Source of the DNA: Tropicimonas isoalkanivorans | GTDB taxonomy: Bacteria > Pseudomonadota > Alphaproteobacteria > Rhodobacterales > Rhodobacteraceae | Direction of reading: 5' to 3' | Assembly (NCBI RefSeq): GCF_900112335.1 | Contig: NZ_FOLG01000010.1 | Coordinates: 124,001 to 188,000 of the forward strand | Length of the DNA: 64,000 nt | Shown: positions 44,321 through 54,122 of the stretch, piece by piece | Numbering within the stretch: the first letter of the stretch is position 1 | Layout of the letters: every line of letters starts with the position of its first letter | Made by a program: the position numbers and the translations under genes | The notes under the pieces: generated by a model | What the model saw: the letters and a program-made list of their open reading frames with translations, nothing else | The model's database searches: none | Told to the model about the DNA's origin: nothing

Positions 44321-45822
44321 ACCATATGCTCCACGATGCGTGTCTGGGACGGCTTGTCCCCGGCAGGGGCGGGAATATCGGCTGTGATCTCACCGTCTCG
44401 CATCACCAGAACACGGTGGGAGAGGCCGATGGTCTCGGCCAGCGTGTCGGCGAGCAACAGTATGGCATAACCCTCGCGACAAAGCTCCCGGATCAGCGAG
44501 AAGACCTCATGCTTGGCGCCCACGTCCACGCCGCGGGTCGGGTGGTCGAGCACCAGGATTCGGGAGTCCGCATTGAGCCACTTGGCAATGACGGCCTTTT
44601 GCTGGTTTCCCCCCGACAGCGAGCGGATCGGCGCCGCTGGTCCCGGTGTCTTGATCCGCAACCGCTCGATCCACTCCCGCGCCAGTGCCGTTTCGCGCCG
44701 TCGGTCCAGCCCGAACGGTCCGGTGATGCTGTCCAGATTTGCCAGCGAAATGTTCTCGGAGACCGGCAACATCGGCACCATGCCCTCGATCCCACGTTCG
44801 GAGGGGACGAAGCCGAGCCCTTTTCGCACCGCGACGGAAGGGTCGGGAATGCCCTCGACCTTGCCGTGGATAACGATCTCTCCGCTCTCCGGGCGCTCCA
44901 TGCCGAAGACCGCACGGGCCAGCGCCTCGCGTCCGGACCCGATCACGCCGGCAATACCCAGCACCTCGCCCGCGTGCAAAGTCAGGTTGATGTTGCGGTA
45001 AGCCCGCCCACTACCGAGGCCGCGCAACTCCAACGCAACGCTGTCCTGGGGAGGCTCCTGCTCGTCTTCGAGGTAGAAATTGTGCTCCAGCACCCGGCCG
45101 ACCATAACCTCGTGCAGATCGGACTCGCGCGCACCAGCTGCTGGCCGCTCGTCCACCACCTCGCCATCCTTCATCGTGTAGATGCGGTCCGAGATCTCCA
45201 GAACCTCGTCCAGCCGGTGCGAAACGAAAATAAAGCTTGCCCGGTCCTTGAGTGCCCGGATGCGGGCGAAGAGCACATCGATCTCCGCCTGCTCCAGAAC
45301 AGATGTCGGTTCGTCCAGCAGGATCACCAGCCTTTCCACGTCGCGCTCCTCAAGAGTGAGCGCCTTGGCCAGCTCGACCATCTGGCGCTCCGCGAACGTG
45401 AGCTCGCTCGCCGGCCGCACCGGGTCGATATCCAGTTGAACCTTTTCGAGATTGCGCCGGGCTGCTTCCCGCATGGCGGCATGGTCGATCAGCCCATACT
45501 TCGTGAATCGACGTTCCTGACCGAGATACATGTTCTCCGCGATAGAAAGCGGCAGGATCAGCGATTGCTCCTGATAGACCATTCCGATGCCCGCGGCATT
45601 GGCGTCGAGCGTACCGGAGAAGCGAACCGGCTCGCCATCGATAGTGAATGCGCCAGAACTCGGCTGGACGACGCCCGCAAGAATGCGCATCAACGTCGAT
45701 TTTCCGGCGCCGTTCTCCCCCACCAGGCCAACGACTTCGCCCGGGTGGACCTCGATGGTCGCATTGGCAAGCGCCGTGACCGGGCCGTAGGTCTTGGTAA
45801 CGTTCTCGAGCTTGAGGCTCAT
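44317..45822 (-). CDS. Sugar ABC ATPase with two NBDs, second Walker B altered
   Basis: This 501-residue ATPase has a first NBD with GENGAGKST and LLDEPTSVLEQAEI, and a second with LSGGNQQKAVIAKWL but LVLDHPTRGVDVG, where the catalytic Glu is His. The second site may thus be inactive or regulatory. Coupled by overlaps to both permeases (44317-44320 and 45819-45822). Confidence 0.92.
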   Translation of the reverse strand: MSLKLENVTKTYGPVTALANATIEVHPGEVVGLVGENGAGKSTLMRILAGVVQPSSGAFTIDGEPVRFSGTLDANAAGIGMVYQEQSLILPLSIAENMYLGQERRFTKYGLIDHAAMREAARRNLEKVQLDIDPVRPASELTFAERQMVELAKALTLEERDVERLVILLDEPTSVLEQAEIDVLFARIRALKDRASFIFVSHRLDEVLEISDRIYTMKDGEVVDERPAAGARESDLHEVMVGRVLEHNFYLEDEQEPPQDSVALELRGLGSGRAYRNINLTLHAGEVLGIAGVIGSGREALARAVFGMERPESGEIVIHGKVEGIPDPSVAVRKGLGFVPSERGIEGMVPMLPVSENISLANLDSITGPFGLDRRRETALAREWIERLRIKTPGPAAPIRSLSGGNQQKAVIAKWLNADSRILVLDHPTRGVDVGAKHEVFSLIRELCREGYAILLLADTLAETIGLSHRVLVMRDGEITADIPAPAGDKPSQTRIVEHMV

Positions 45823-46817
45823 TTGTAGACGCCCTCCCGGATGCGCGCAGTAGAAGAGGCCACAGCCAGGATGATGAGCACGCCGAGCACGGCTTGCTGC
45901 AGGTAGGGCGGAACGCCCATCAGGATCATTCCGTTGCCGAGCACCGTTACCAGCAGAACACCGAGCACGGAGTTGAGGACCCCGCCGCGGCCACCGGTCA
46001 GCGACGTGCCGCCGAGCACGACTGCGGTGATGGTTGTGAACAGGCGTCCATCGCCGATATCGACGTTGCCTTGCCCGAGCTGCGCCACCGACAGTGCCGC
46101 GGCCAGCCCATAGAAGCCGCCGGCGATGGCGAACACGGCGGCGCGTGTGCGCCGGATCGGCAGACCGGAGAGCTTAGCAATCTCCTCGTTCCCGCCGATG
46201 GCAACCACGTAGCGCCCGAAGCGTGACCGGGCCTGCATCAGCGCAGCAAATGCGACGATCGCCAGCACCAGCCAAACCGACAACGGGAGGCCAAAAACCC
46301 GCTGGAGGATCAGCACACGCAAGTCAGCCGAGCGCACCGCAATTGTTCCGCCCCCCAGAAGAAGCGTCGCTAGTCCGGCCGAAACGAACCACATTCCGAG
46401 CGTCACCATGAAGGACGGGATCCGCAACAACGTATGCAGAAGTCCCGACACCGCCCCTGTGGCAATGCCTGTCACCACTGCGGCGCCGAGGGCCAGCACG
46501 CTGCCGAGCGCTCCGTCGTCGACCCGCAGCACCATTGCCGTGATGGCGGCGGAGAGTGCGATCACCCCCTGCACCGACAGGTCGATGCTGCCCATGATGA
46601 TCACGAAGGTCGCGCCGACGGCCAGAAGCACCGGGATTGCCGAGATCGAAGCCACCCGGCCGAGGTTGGCGGCGCTCAGGAAGGACGGATTGTACAGCGA
46701 GATCGCGATCGTCGCGACGATCAGCGCAATCAGCGGCGGCGCCATTTGAGCAAACGCGGATCCCGGGCGAAGCCAGGACGGCCGCCTCGGGGTCAAGGCA
46801 ACGGTTTTTGAAACCAT
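45819..46817 (-). CDS. Sugar ABC permease (RbsC type), first of pair
   Basis: This 332-residue permease has about ten helices and the IMGSIDLSVQGVIALSAA motif. Start ATG at 46817 (MVSKTVAL); the frame extends upstream but through the end of the binding protein gene. It overlaps the ATPase start by 4 nt. Confidence 0.9.
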   Translation of the reverse strand: MVSKTVALTPRRPSWLRPGSAFAQMAPPLIALIVATIAISLYNPSFLSAANLGRVASISAIPVLLAVGATFVIIMGSIDLSVQGVIALSAAITAMVLRVDDGALGSVLALGAAVVTGIATGAVSGLLHTLLRIPSFMVTLGMWFVSAGLATLLLGGGTIAVRSADLRVLILQRVFGLPLSVWLVLAIVAFAALMQARSRFGRYVVAIGGNEEIAKLSGLPIRRTRAAVFAIAGGFYGLAAALSVAQLGQGNVDIGDGRLFTTITAVVLGGTSLTGGRGGVLNSVLGVLLVTVLGNGMILMGVPPYLQQAVLGVLIILAVASSTARIREGVYK

Positions 46818-46903
46818 TGGGAAGCAGTCTCCCTGAAGGTAAATACGGCCCGGCACTCCGCCGTCGGCGTTCATCCGGGGACGGGGTGCCGGCCAGATCA
46901 GGA

Positions 46904-47980
46904 TTACTCGATCGGGCCGGCGTAGCGTGCCCAAATGTCGTCTACATCCAATTCGGGAGCCGTCACGAAATTTGCCTCGTAGAACGCCTGCGCGTTCTCC
47001 GCGGTCACGACCACCCCCTTGGCGTAGAATTCCCGTTTGTCCTTGCCGAGCGACTCGGGGTCGATCTCGCCAAGGCGAGCCCTGAGCGGAATGGCCAGCC
47101 CAATGCTCCCCTGCCAGAACGGATCCCACGAAACCGTGGCGACCATCTCGCCGTCAATGACCGCCTGCACTGCGGTCTCGATCCCGTCGATGCCGGTGAT
47201 GGCAACCTGCCCGGACATGCCGTTCACCCGAAGCGCCTCCAGCGCGCCGATCGCCATGTCATCGTTGGCGCACCAGATGCCGCCGAACTGACCTGAGAAG
47301 CGGGTGAGCCACGTGTTGACGATGTCATAGGCCTTTGACGATTGCCAATCGCCGACCTGGTAGTCGAGAAGCTCGACACCCGACGCATCCGCCAAGGCAG
47401 CCTCCAGCCCGGCACGGCGCTGGATCGCGACGGTGTTCGACAGTGTGCCGCCAAGCGCGAGAATGCCCCCCTGCCCGCCCATCGCTTCAAAGAGAACCTC
47501 GGCCGTGGTGCGGCCGTATTGCTCCCCGTTGAAGCTCATGTGCGCCACGTAATTGGGCCCCATGTCCCACGGATGCAGGTCGTCGGGCTTGTTCCACTGA
47601 GTCATAACATGCGCGCCGGCCTCCACGCATGCCTCCACGATGGGGCGCGCATCGGCGGCGTCATTGGGGTCCACATTGACCACCGCATTCCCACCGGTAC
47701 GGGCGAGGATGCCGCGGATATCCGCCACACCTTTCTCGCTGTCGCCCTCCGTGACCAACGTCACGTAATCCAGCCCGACCCGACTGGCGAAAGCCTCACC
47801 GCCGGCGTTCCAAGCAGCGTGATACGGGTTCGAAAGTGAACGGATCGAGTTGACGAGCAATGGTGCGTCACCCTGCGCGAAGACCCGCCCAACAAGTGGC
47901 ATTGTCGCAAGTACGCTTGCCGATGCCGCGGACCCGAGAAAGGCGCGCCGACTCAGCGCAGCCTGATAGAACTTTTTCAT
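46904..47980 (-). CDS. Tat-exported sugar-binding protein (RbsB type)
   Basis: This 358-residue periplasmic protein has a twin-arginine leader (SRRAFLGSAASASVLATMPL). Its body is RbsB-like (VNVDPNDAADARPIVEACVE; GGIWCANDDMAIGALEALR; GIDGIE). Start ATG at 47980. It heads the importer operon and is divergent from the xylitol-type dehydrogenase. Tat export is unusual for a sugar-binding protein. The ligand is inferred to be a pentitol. Confidence 0.9.
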   Translation of the reverse strand: MKKFYQAALSRRAFLGSAASASVLATMPLVGRVFAQGDAPLLVNSIRSLSNPYHAAWNAGGEAFASRVGLDYVTLVTEGDSEKGVADIRGILARTGGNAVVNVDPNDAADARPIVEACVEAGAHVMTQWNKPDDLHPWDMGPNYVAHMSFNGEQYGRTTAEVLFEAMGGQGGILALGGTLSNTVAIQRRAGLEAALADASGVELLDYQVGDWQSSKAYDIVNTWLTRFSGQFGGIWCANDDMAIGALEALRVNGMSGQVAITGIDGIETAVQAVIDGEMVATVSWDPFWQGSIGLAIPLRARLGEIDPESLGKDKREFYAKGVVVTAENAQAFYEANFVTAPELDVDDIWARYAGPIE

Positions 47981-48020
47981 TTCTTCCTCCCTTGGATGGA
48001 CTTGACTTGCTATTCACGTC

Positions 48021-48040
48021 CTGTGACTAACTATGCACAG
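48021..48040. promoter_or_regulatory. Candidate operator in the divergent pentitol promoter region
   Basis: CTGTGACTAACTATGCACAG is an imperfect 20-bp dyad (14 of 20 positions symmetric), CTGTGnnTAnnTAnnCACAG, between the divergent binding protein and dehydrogenase genes. It is a natural target for the LacI protein at 49176. Confidence 0.5.
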
Positions 48041-48104
48041 CCCTTTATAGGGCGTCAACGGGCATTTTGGGTGCATCCACATCCCGGCACCCATGGAGGA
48101 TGAA

Positions 48105-49142
48105 ATGAAGTCACTCGTACTTGAATCCCAACGAGATCTGAGCTTGCGCGACATCGATCCGGGGGAGGCGTTGGGGCCGGGCGATCTTCGAATTGCCATC
48201 CGTTCCGTCGGTATCTGTGGCAGCGACGTGCACTATTACACGCACGGGAGAATCGGGCCGTTCGTGGTGAACGAGCCGATGATTCTGGGTCACGAAGCCT
48301 CGGGCGTGGTGACCGAGGTCGGACCGGATGTGCAGGGCTTCGCCGTGGGGGACCGGGTCTGCATGGAGCCCGGCGTCCCCGACCTTTCATCGAGAGCCAC
48401 CTTGCTGGGCCTTTACAACGTCGACCCGTCCGTAACGTTCTTGGCGACACCTCCGATACACGGCTGCTTGCGCCCGGAAGTGATCCACCCTGCCGCCTTC
48501 ACCTTCGCCCTGCCCGACACGGTTTCCTTCGACCAGGGCGCGCTGGTGGAACCGCTGGCGGTTGGATTGCAGGCTTGCGTGAAAGCCCGCATCACGCCCG
48601 GTGACGTGGCAGTGGTACTTGGCGCGGGTCCGATCGGTATCATGACCGCGCTTTCTGCACTGGCCTCGGGATGCGGGCGGGTTTTCATTACAGACCTGAC
48701 GGCAGAGAAGCTCGACGTCGCCACCGGCTATCCCGGGATCACCGCCATCGATATCTCGCGCGAGGATCCAGCAGTCGTTTTGGCAGAGGCGACCGGAGGC
48801 TGGGGTGCGGACGTCGTTTTCGAAGCCTCCGGCAGTTCAAAGGCCTATGACGGCATCGCAGGCCTTGCGCGCCCCGGCGGATGTGTCGTGCTCGTGGGCA
48901 TGCCGGTTGACCCGGTCCCATTCGACGTCGTTTCCGCGGCGGCGAAAGAGTTGCGTATTGAGACCGTGTTCCGCTATGCAAACGTGTTCGATCGCGCAAT
49001 CGAATTGCTGGCCTCGGGAAAAATCGATCTCGATCCCCTCATTTCCGAGCGTTTTGACTTCGATCGTTCGGTAGAGGCCTTCGAGCGGGCAGCAGAAGGG
49101 CGCGCCTCGGATGTAAAACTAATGATCCGCGTGTCAGAGTAA
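48105..49142 (+). CDS. Xylitol/pentitol dehydrogenase, MDR superfamily
   Basis: This 345-residue Zn-dependent dehydrogenase oxidises a polyol with NAD+. The catalytic Zn ligands are visible ([10 protein letters not shown] and GHEASG). The NAD site is GAGPIG. The structural-Zn loop, usually four Cys, reads [21 protein letters not shown] and has none; I recall the same in rhizobial xylitol dehydrogenases. Start ATG at 48105 (MKSLVLES). It lies beside lacI and divergent from the importer operon. Confidence 0.9.
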   Translation: MKSLVLESQRDLSLRDIDPGEALGPGDLRIAIRSVGICGSDVHYYTHGRIGPFVVNEPMILGHEASGVVTEVGPDVQGFAVGDRVCMEPGVPDLSSRATLLGLYNVDPSVTFLATPPIHGCLRPEVIHPAAFTFALPDTVSFDQGALVEPLAVGLQACVKARITPGDVAVVLGAGPIGIMTALSALASGCGRVFITDLTAEKLDVATGYPGITAIDISREDPAVVLAEATGGWGADVVFEASGSSKAYDGIAGLARPGGCVVLVGMPVDPVPFDVVSAAAKELRIETVFRYANVFDRAIELLASGKIDLDPLISERFDFDRSVEAFERAAEGRASDVKLMIRVSE

Positions 49143-49175
49143 AATCTGGCGCGGGCGAGCCAAGGGAGCTTGTCC

Positions 49176-50201
49176 ATGCGAAAACGCTATGCGTCCTCCA
49201 CGGATGTCGCTCGGCTCGCGGGAGTCTCGCAATCCACCGTTTCACGCACGTTCCGGGGAGATTCACGTGTCTCCCCGGAGGCGCGGAACAAGGTGATGGA
49301 AGCGGCACAGAAACTCGAGTACCGGCCCAATCTTTTGCCCCGCATCATGCTGACCCAGCAGTCGCGACTGGTAGCATTGGTTGTCGGTAAAATGCACAAC
49401 CCATTCTATGCCCGCGTGCTGGAACGCTTCACAAAACGTCTCCAGGAGATGAAATGCCAGGTCATGCTGGCACATGTGGACAGCGACGACGCGCTCGACG
49501 CGGTGGTTCCGCGGCTTTCGGGGTATCGGGTCGATGCGGTGGTTTCGGCGCTGTCCGTGCTGACCGAAGCCGCCGCCGACCAGCTGATCGAGCTTGGCGT
49601 GCCCGTGATCTCCTTCAACACCCACATGCGAAAGAAGGGCCTTTACACCATCAGCAGCGACAATGCGCCCGCCGGGCGCGAGGTTGCACGCCATCTGATC
49701 GCGCAGGGGGCACAACGGTTGGCCTATCTCGGAGGGCCTGAATTTAACCCCGCGAACGTCGACCGGCGCACTGGTTTCGTGGAGGAAGCCCGCGCGCATG
49801 GGTTCGAGCCGGTGCTTTCCAACGACGAATTCAGTTTTGAAGGAGGAGCGCGACAGGCTGTGCGGGTATTTGCAGGCCCCAATCCGCCAGATGCTGCGTT
49901 CTGCGGCGACGATCTCATTGCAATCGGAGCGTTGGATGCCCTTTGGCACAGCGGGAGGCCCCTTGCCGACCCATTACGCATTGTAGGATTTGATGATATC
50001 CCGCAGGCCGCCTGGGCCCCTTACCAGCTGAGTTCCATTCAACAGGATGAGGAGGTCATGATCGACCACGCCTTGCGCATCCTCGACGATTGGTATGCGG
50101 AAGCGGAAATGCCCGAGTATCTAAATCTGTTGGTGCCCGGGAAAATGGTAATCCGGCGCTCCTCCGTGAGCGGCATTCAGTTTCCGGGAAGTCATTGCTG
50201 A
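49176..50201 (+). CDS. LacI family repressor of the pentitol locus
   Basis: This 341-residue regulator has a LacI helix-turn-helix (STDVARLAGVSQSTVSRTFRG broken here only by length) and a periplasmic-binding-like domain (VVGKMHNPFYARVLER; AFCGDDLIAIGALDAL; GFDDIPQAAW). Start ATG at 49176 has GGGAG upstream. It follows the dehydrogenase by 33 nt. It should control both divergent transcripts. Confidence 0.92.
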   Translation: MRKRYASSTDVARLAGVSQSTVSRTFRGDSRVSPEARNKVMEAAQKLEYRPNLLPRIMLTQQSRLVALVVGKMHNPFYARVLERFTKRLQEMKCQVMLAHVDSDDALDAVVPRLSGYRVDAVVSALSVLTEAAADQLIELGVPVISFNTHMRKKGLYTISSDNAPAGREVARHLIAQGAQRLAYLGGPEFNPANVDRRTGFVEEARAHGFEPVLSNDEFSFEGGARQAVRVFAGPNPPDAAFCGDDLIAIGALDALWHSGRPLADPLRIVGFDDIPQAAWAPYQLSSIQQDEEVMIDHALRILDDWYAEAEMPEYLNLLVPGKMVIRRSSVSGIQFPGSHC

Positions 50202-50450
50202 CGGGGCAGTCCAAAGTCGACCGCCGATACCCAGCCGCCTTGGAAGAACGCATCGGTTTTTCGGCTTCACGGCACGGGAACAAAAGGCTCCTATTGCAGT
50301 GGGACGAGGGTCTGACCCAACGCTCCGTTGCGATCAGGCTGCGACGATAGCAGAACGACGCGTCTGACCGGAGCAACTGGATCTTGTCCTGAGAAATTCA
50401 GGCAAACGACAATGCCGTTGTGGCCGGCCATTCTCTCGAGCGGGGCCGGG

Positions 50451-52103
50451 TTATTCCTCCTTTCCCAAGCGCATGGCGAAGGACTCGAAGGGTTCCAGAC
50501 TGACCACAGCGGCGAGAGTTTCGCGTTTTGCATGGCTGGAGATTAGGCATTGCCCGCGGCCACGCATGTCGGCCGGCACCTCGAAACTGGTCCGGTCCGC
50601 GGTAAAATTGCCGATCACGGCGAGTCGGGTGCCGTCCAACTCGCGGAGATAGGCGACGATCCCAGGGTGGTCCTCGGCCAGCGGCCGGAAATGTCCCGAG
50701 ACGACCACTGGTATCTCCCGGCGCATCTCGGCCAGCCGACGGTAATGGGCGAAAATCCCGTCAGGGTCCGCGCGGTCGGCCTCCACGTTGATCGTGGCAT
50801 GGTTCGGGTTGACCTCGATCCAGGGCGTGCCCGTGGTGAAGCCCGCCTGCTCACCCGCGCTCCATTGCATCGGCGTGCGGGCATTGTCGCGGCCGTTTGC
50901 GTTCGCGCCCGAGATGAACTCCTCCGGGCTGACGCCCCGCGCGATCTGCTCGGCATAGTGGCCCAGAGTCTCGACATCGCGAAACTGCTCGATCCGGGTG
51001 AAGGCGGCATTGGTCATACCGATCTCCTCGCCCTGATAGATGAACGGAGTGCCCTTCATGAGGTGGATAACCGTAGCGAGCATCTTGGCGGACTCGACCC
51101 GGTATCTACCGTCGTCGCCGTATTTCGACACCTGCCGCGGCAAATCGTGGTTCGACAGGAAGAGCGAGTTCTAGCCATCTTCCGCGAGCGTCTCCTGCCA
51201 GTCGAACAGAACTTTCTTGAATCGCACCAGATCGAAGGGCTTGGGACGGAATTTTCCGAATGTCTCGTCGTCGAAGGCGGTGACGTGGTTGAACTGGAAT
51301 ACCATGTCAAGCTCATGGCGATCCCGCCCGCAGTAAAGCAGCGCCGTCTCCCGGCTGACCGACCAGCTTTCGCCGATGGTGACGATGTCGCGGCCCGCCA
51401 ACGTCTTTCGGTTCATCTCCTGCAGAAAGCCGTGCAGATATGGCCCCTCCTCGTAGATCCCGGCATCGACGTCCTTGCCGATAAGGCTAATTACGTCCAT
51501 GCGGAAACCGGCGATGCCCCGGTCGAGCCACCAGTTCATCATGTCGTATATCTCGGCCCTGAGCTTCGGGTTCTGCCAATTGAGATCGGGCTGCTCCGGG
51601 CTGAAGTACCCGAGATAGTATTTGCCGACCTCCGGCACGTAGGTCCACGCCGAGCCGCCGAAGGAGGCTTGATGGTCGCTGGGCGGCCCGCCATCGGCGG
51701 CCGCGTCGCGCCAGATATAGAAATCATGCTCGGGAGCCGTGCGCGAAGTCCGAGCGGCCTGAAACCAGGCGTGCGACGAGGAGGAGTGGTTGACCACCAG
51801 GTCCATCACGATCCCGATGCCGCGCGCCTTTGCCTCCGCGATCAACCGATCCATGTCCTCCATCGTGCCGAATTCCCCGGCAATGTCGCGGTAATCCGAG
51901 ATGTCATAACCATTGTCGGCCATGGGCGAAGCGTAGACCGGAGAAAGCCAGATGAAACCGATGCCCAAGTCGGCCAGATGGTCGAGCCTTGAGATGATGC
52001 CCGGAATGTCGCCGATCCCGTCGCCGTTGCTGTCGCAGAAGCTGCGCGGGTAGATCTGGTAGCCGGTGGAGTCTTTCCACCACGAGACGTTCTGATTGGT
52101 CAT
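50451..52103 (-). pseudogene. GH13 alpha-glucosidase (oligo-1,6-glucosidase type) with in-frame amber codon
   Basis: The frame from 52103 to 50451 encodes a full-length GH13 enzyme of 550 codons except for one TAG at 51171-51173. The catalytic nucleophile is in FRMDVISL and the acid/base Glu in TIGESWSV, both before the stop. The third catalytic Asp, in LSNHD, is just after it. At the stop the family normally has Trp (DGWNSLFLSNHD), so the change is TGG to TAG. Start ATG at 52103 with GGAG upstream. The N-terminal part alone lacks part of the active site. It has no transport or regulator genes beside it. Either recent decay, readthrough or a sequencing error. Confidence 0.85.
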
Positions 52104-52692
52104 AAGAACCACTCCGCAGCGAGAGATGGAGTAAATGTGGGGCGCGGCGCGCTCACAGGTAGAGATGGATTGCCAGTCGTTCATGAAGGTCTCGTGGGTC
52201 GGCCGTCAACTCCAGCGGTGTGCCGGCGACCTCGGTGGAGACCGGTCAGCTTTGCTCAGCCCGTCGTCGCCATCGCAGGCCCGCGAAGGGTTCATCTAGA
52301 CGACGGACACGTCACCCGCTTTTTCGGTGATCTGAGCATTGCCCGGAGCACCACGGCCTCGCCCTCGGCAGCGCCACGCAGTTGTTCCGGACGCACCCCA
52401 CTTCGGCGCCCCAAGGCTGGCGGGTGAGACCCCAATCAACCCTGGCCGATCGGACTCCCAGAGCGTTCGCCAAAACCTATCCATCGCAACCGACGGCCGC
52501 GCTGCGTCGCCTGAACACGTCGCGCTCCTGTCTTTTGCTCAAATCGCTCAAAAAACGTGTCACACCGAAGGGCTGCGGTTCCTGCTAAATGAAAGTTTGG
52601 TGGCAGGTCATGACGTCTCGGCGGAGAATAACGGGCAGCTAAACTGCCCTTTCACAGGCAAGTCCGAATTGGGCCTATAGTGTCACCTACAA
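52104..52692. other. Intergenic region between GH13 pseudogene and RTX fragment
   Basis: No gene is supported. A plus-strand frame at 52339-52680 has no recognisable content. The region falls among decayed genes and may be degraded coding DNA. Confidence 0.5.
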
Positions 52693-53158
52693 CTACAGAG
52701 GGTCGATATCGAAGGGCTGAAGGTGTCCCCCATGGATTTCGAGCACTTGGTCTTCGAATTGGAACATTTCGACGTTCACGATACGATCCACCCTATCCTC
52801 GCGGCCGCCGCCAACATGCGAAATCGTAAACACTTGTTGGTCAATCGAGATCTTGTATTCGTCCCAATCGCCGGAAAAAATCACGGTGTCGGCTCCCGCT
52901 CCGCCGTCTATAATGTCGTCCCCGCATCCGCCGATAATGGTGTCGTTACCATAACCACCGTAAATTTCGTCAGCGCCGCGTTGGCCAAATAAGATGTCAT
53001 CGCCTTGATTTCCGTAGGCCTCGTCGCTCCCAGTGCCACCAAAAATTCGATTGTCCCCGGAGTTGCCGCTGAGGTGGTCGTCGCCGCCATACCCGAACAG
53101 GCGGTCCTCGCCAGTTCCCTCGGTGCGAATTTCGTCATCTTGGCTCGATCCTTTTAGA
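52693..53158 (-). pseudogene. C-terminal fragment of an RTX Ca2+-binding protein
   Basis: The frame holds about six RTX nonapeptides (GYGGDDHLSG, GGTGSDEAYG, GGYGNDTIIG, GGAGADTVIF) followed by the common post-repeat domain (DEYKISIDQQVFTISHVGG; RIVNVEMFQFEDQ). The frame reads on into 53283, but the 5' part beyond about 53158 is antisense to the transposase remnant. The original gene was therefore probably cut by the insertion sequence. GC is lower than in neighbours. No secretion genes nearby. Confidence 0.75.
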
Positions 53159-53214
53159 TGTTTGGCCCCACGGTTTGATGGTGCGATCCATTCGCGGGCA
53201 TGGAAGGAAGCACT

Positions 53215-53780
53215 ATGGGACAGGTTCGTCACGGCTGCGCCACGACCACGCACGGCGTCAGAGCGGCAATACAGCGATCGCAAGCCTCGACCGCGGCGCT
53301 AGGCCGGGAACTCGGGATCAACCCGAAGACTGTCGCGAAATGGCGAAAGCGCGAGACGGTGAAAGACCGCAAAACGGGGCCAAGGGTTCCGCGTTACACT
53401 TTCTGAGCGAAGACGAAGAGGCTATGGCGGTCGCTTTCCGGCGGCACACGCTGGATGACTATGTCTATGCCCTTAAGCCTTCGATCCCGCACCCGACCAG
53501 ATCAGCATTTCACCGCTGTCTTCAACGCCATAGCATCTCGCGGCTACCGGATGCCGACGGGGACAAACCCAAGCGTCAGCGCTTCAAGCGCTACCCCATC
53601 GGCTTCCTTCACATGGACATTGCAGAACTGCAGACCGCTGAAGGCAAGTTATATCCCTTCGTTTCCATCGACCGGACCAGCAAGTTCGCGGTCACCCAAC
53701 TCGTCAACAAGGCCGACAGACGGACGGCGTGGGAGTTCCTGGAGCATCTGCAGGAGGTGCTTCCCTACCGCATCCACGCG
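53215..53780 (+). pseudogene. Broken IS481-type transposase
   Basis: The N-terminal part (MGQVRHGCATTTHGVRAAIQ then ASTAALGRELGINPKTVAKWRKRE) is the IS481 helix-turn-helix. It then shifts frame near 53400, and the rest lies in another plus frame (FLSEDEEAMAVAFRRHTL; KRQRFKRYPIGFLHMDIAE; SIDRTSKFAVTQL). Only the first Asp of the DDE triad is present. The match ends around YRIH at 53777, so the second and third acidic residues are missing. It is not functional. I could not place the terminal inverted repeats with confidence. Confidence 0.85.
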
Positions 53781-54122
53781 ATTTGGGGAGATATACCTGT
53801 GGCTGCCTATCTCGCGGGCCTCTTTCCACGACTCCCCCTCGCATCACACTCTGAACGAGGCTCGAGCGATATCACGCGCTACTCCTCCGAGGCCTTGCCA
53901 TTCAATCGCAGGGGGATGGTGAAGGTGGCGCGACTATCTGGATGATCGGACCAGCAGTGTACCACCCAAAGCCGGCCGTGTTGGCGAACCTTCAGTCGGC
54001 AGCTCGCGGACGCCGCGGTGCGCGGAAGCTATGGATTGGATCTCTGCAACAGGCGCGACGGGTCTGACACGAAACCGCCGGCGGTCGTGAGACGGCCGGC
54101 GGTCAATTGCTTCGGGCGCCTA
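53781..54122. other. Region between the IS remnant and fruA
   Basis: No supported gene. The 3' part carries the fruA terminator at 54074-54103. Confidence 0.5.
54074..54103 (-). terminator. Terminator of fruBKA
   Basis: A 9-bp stem ACCGCCGGC/GCCGGCGGT with a 12-nt loop follows the fruA stop by 20 nt on the minus strand, then TTTCGTGTC. Confidence 0.6.

Noticed and set aside
52339-52680. Plus-strand frame of 113 codons
   Set aside because: No recognisable content, and it lies in a decayed region without a good start signal.
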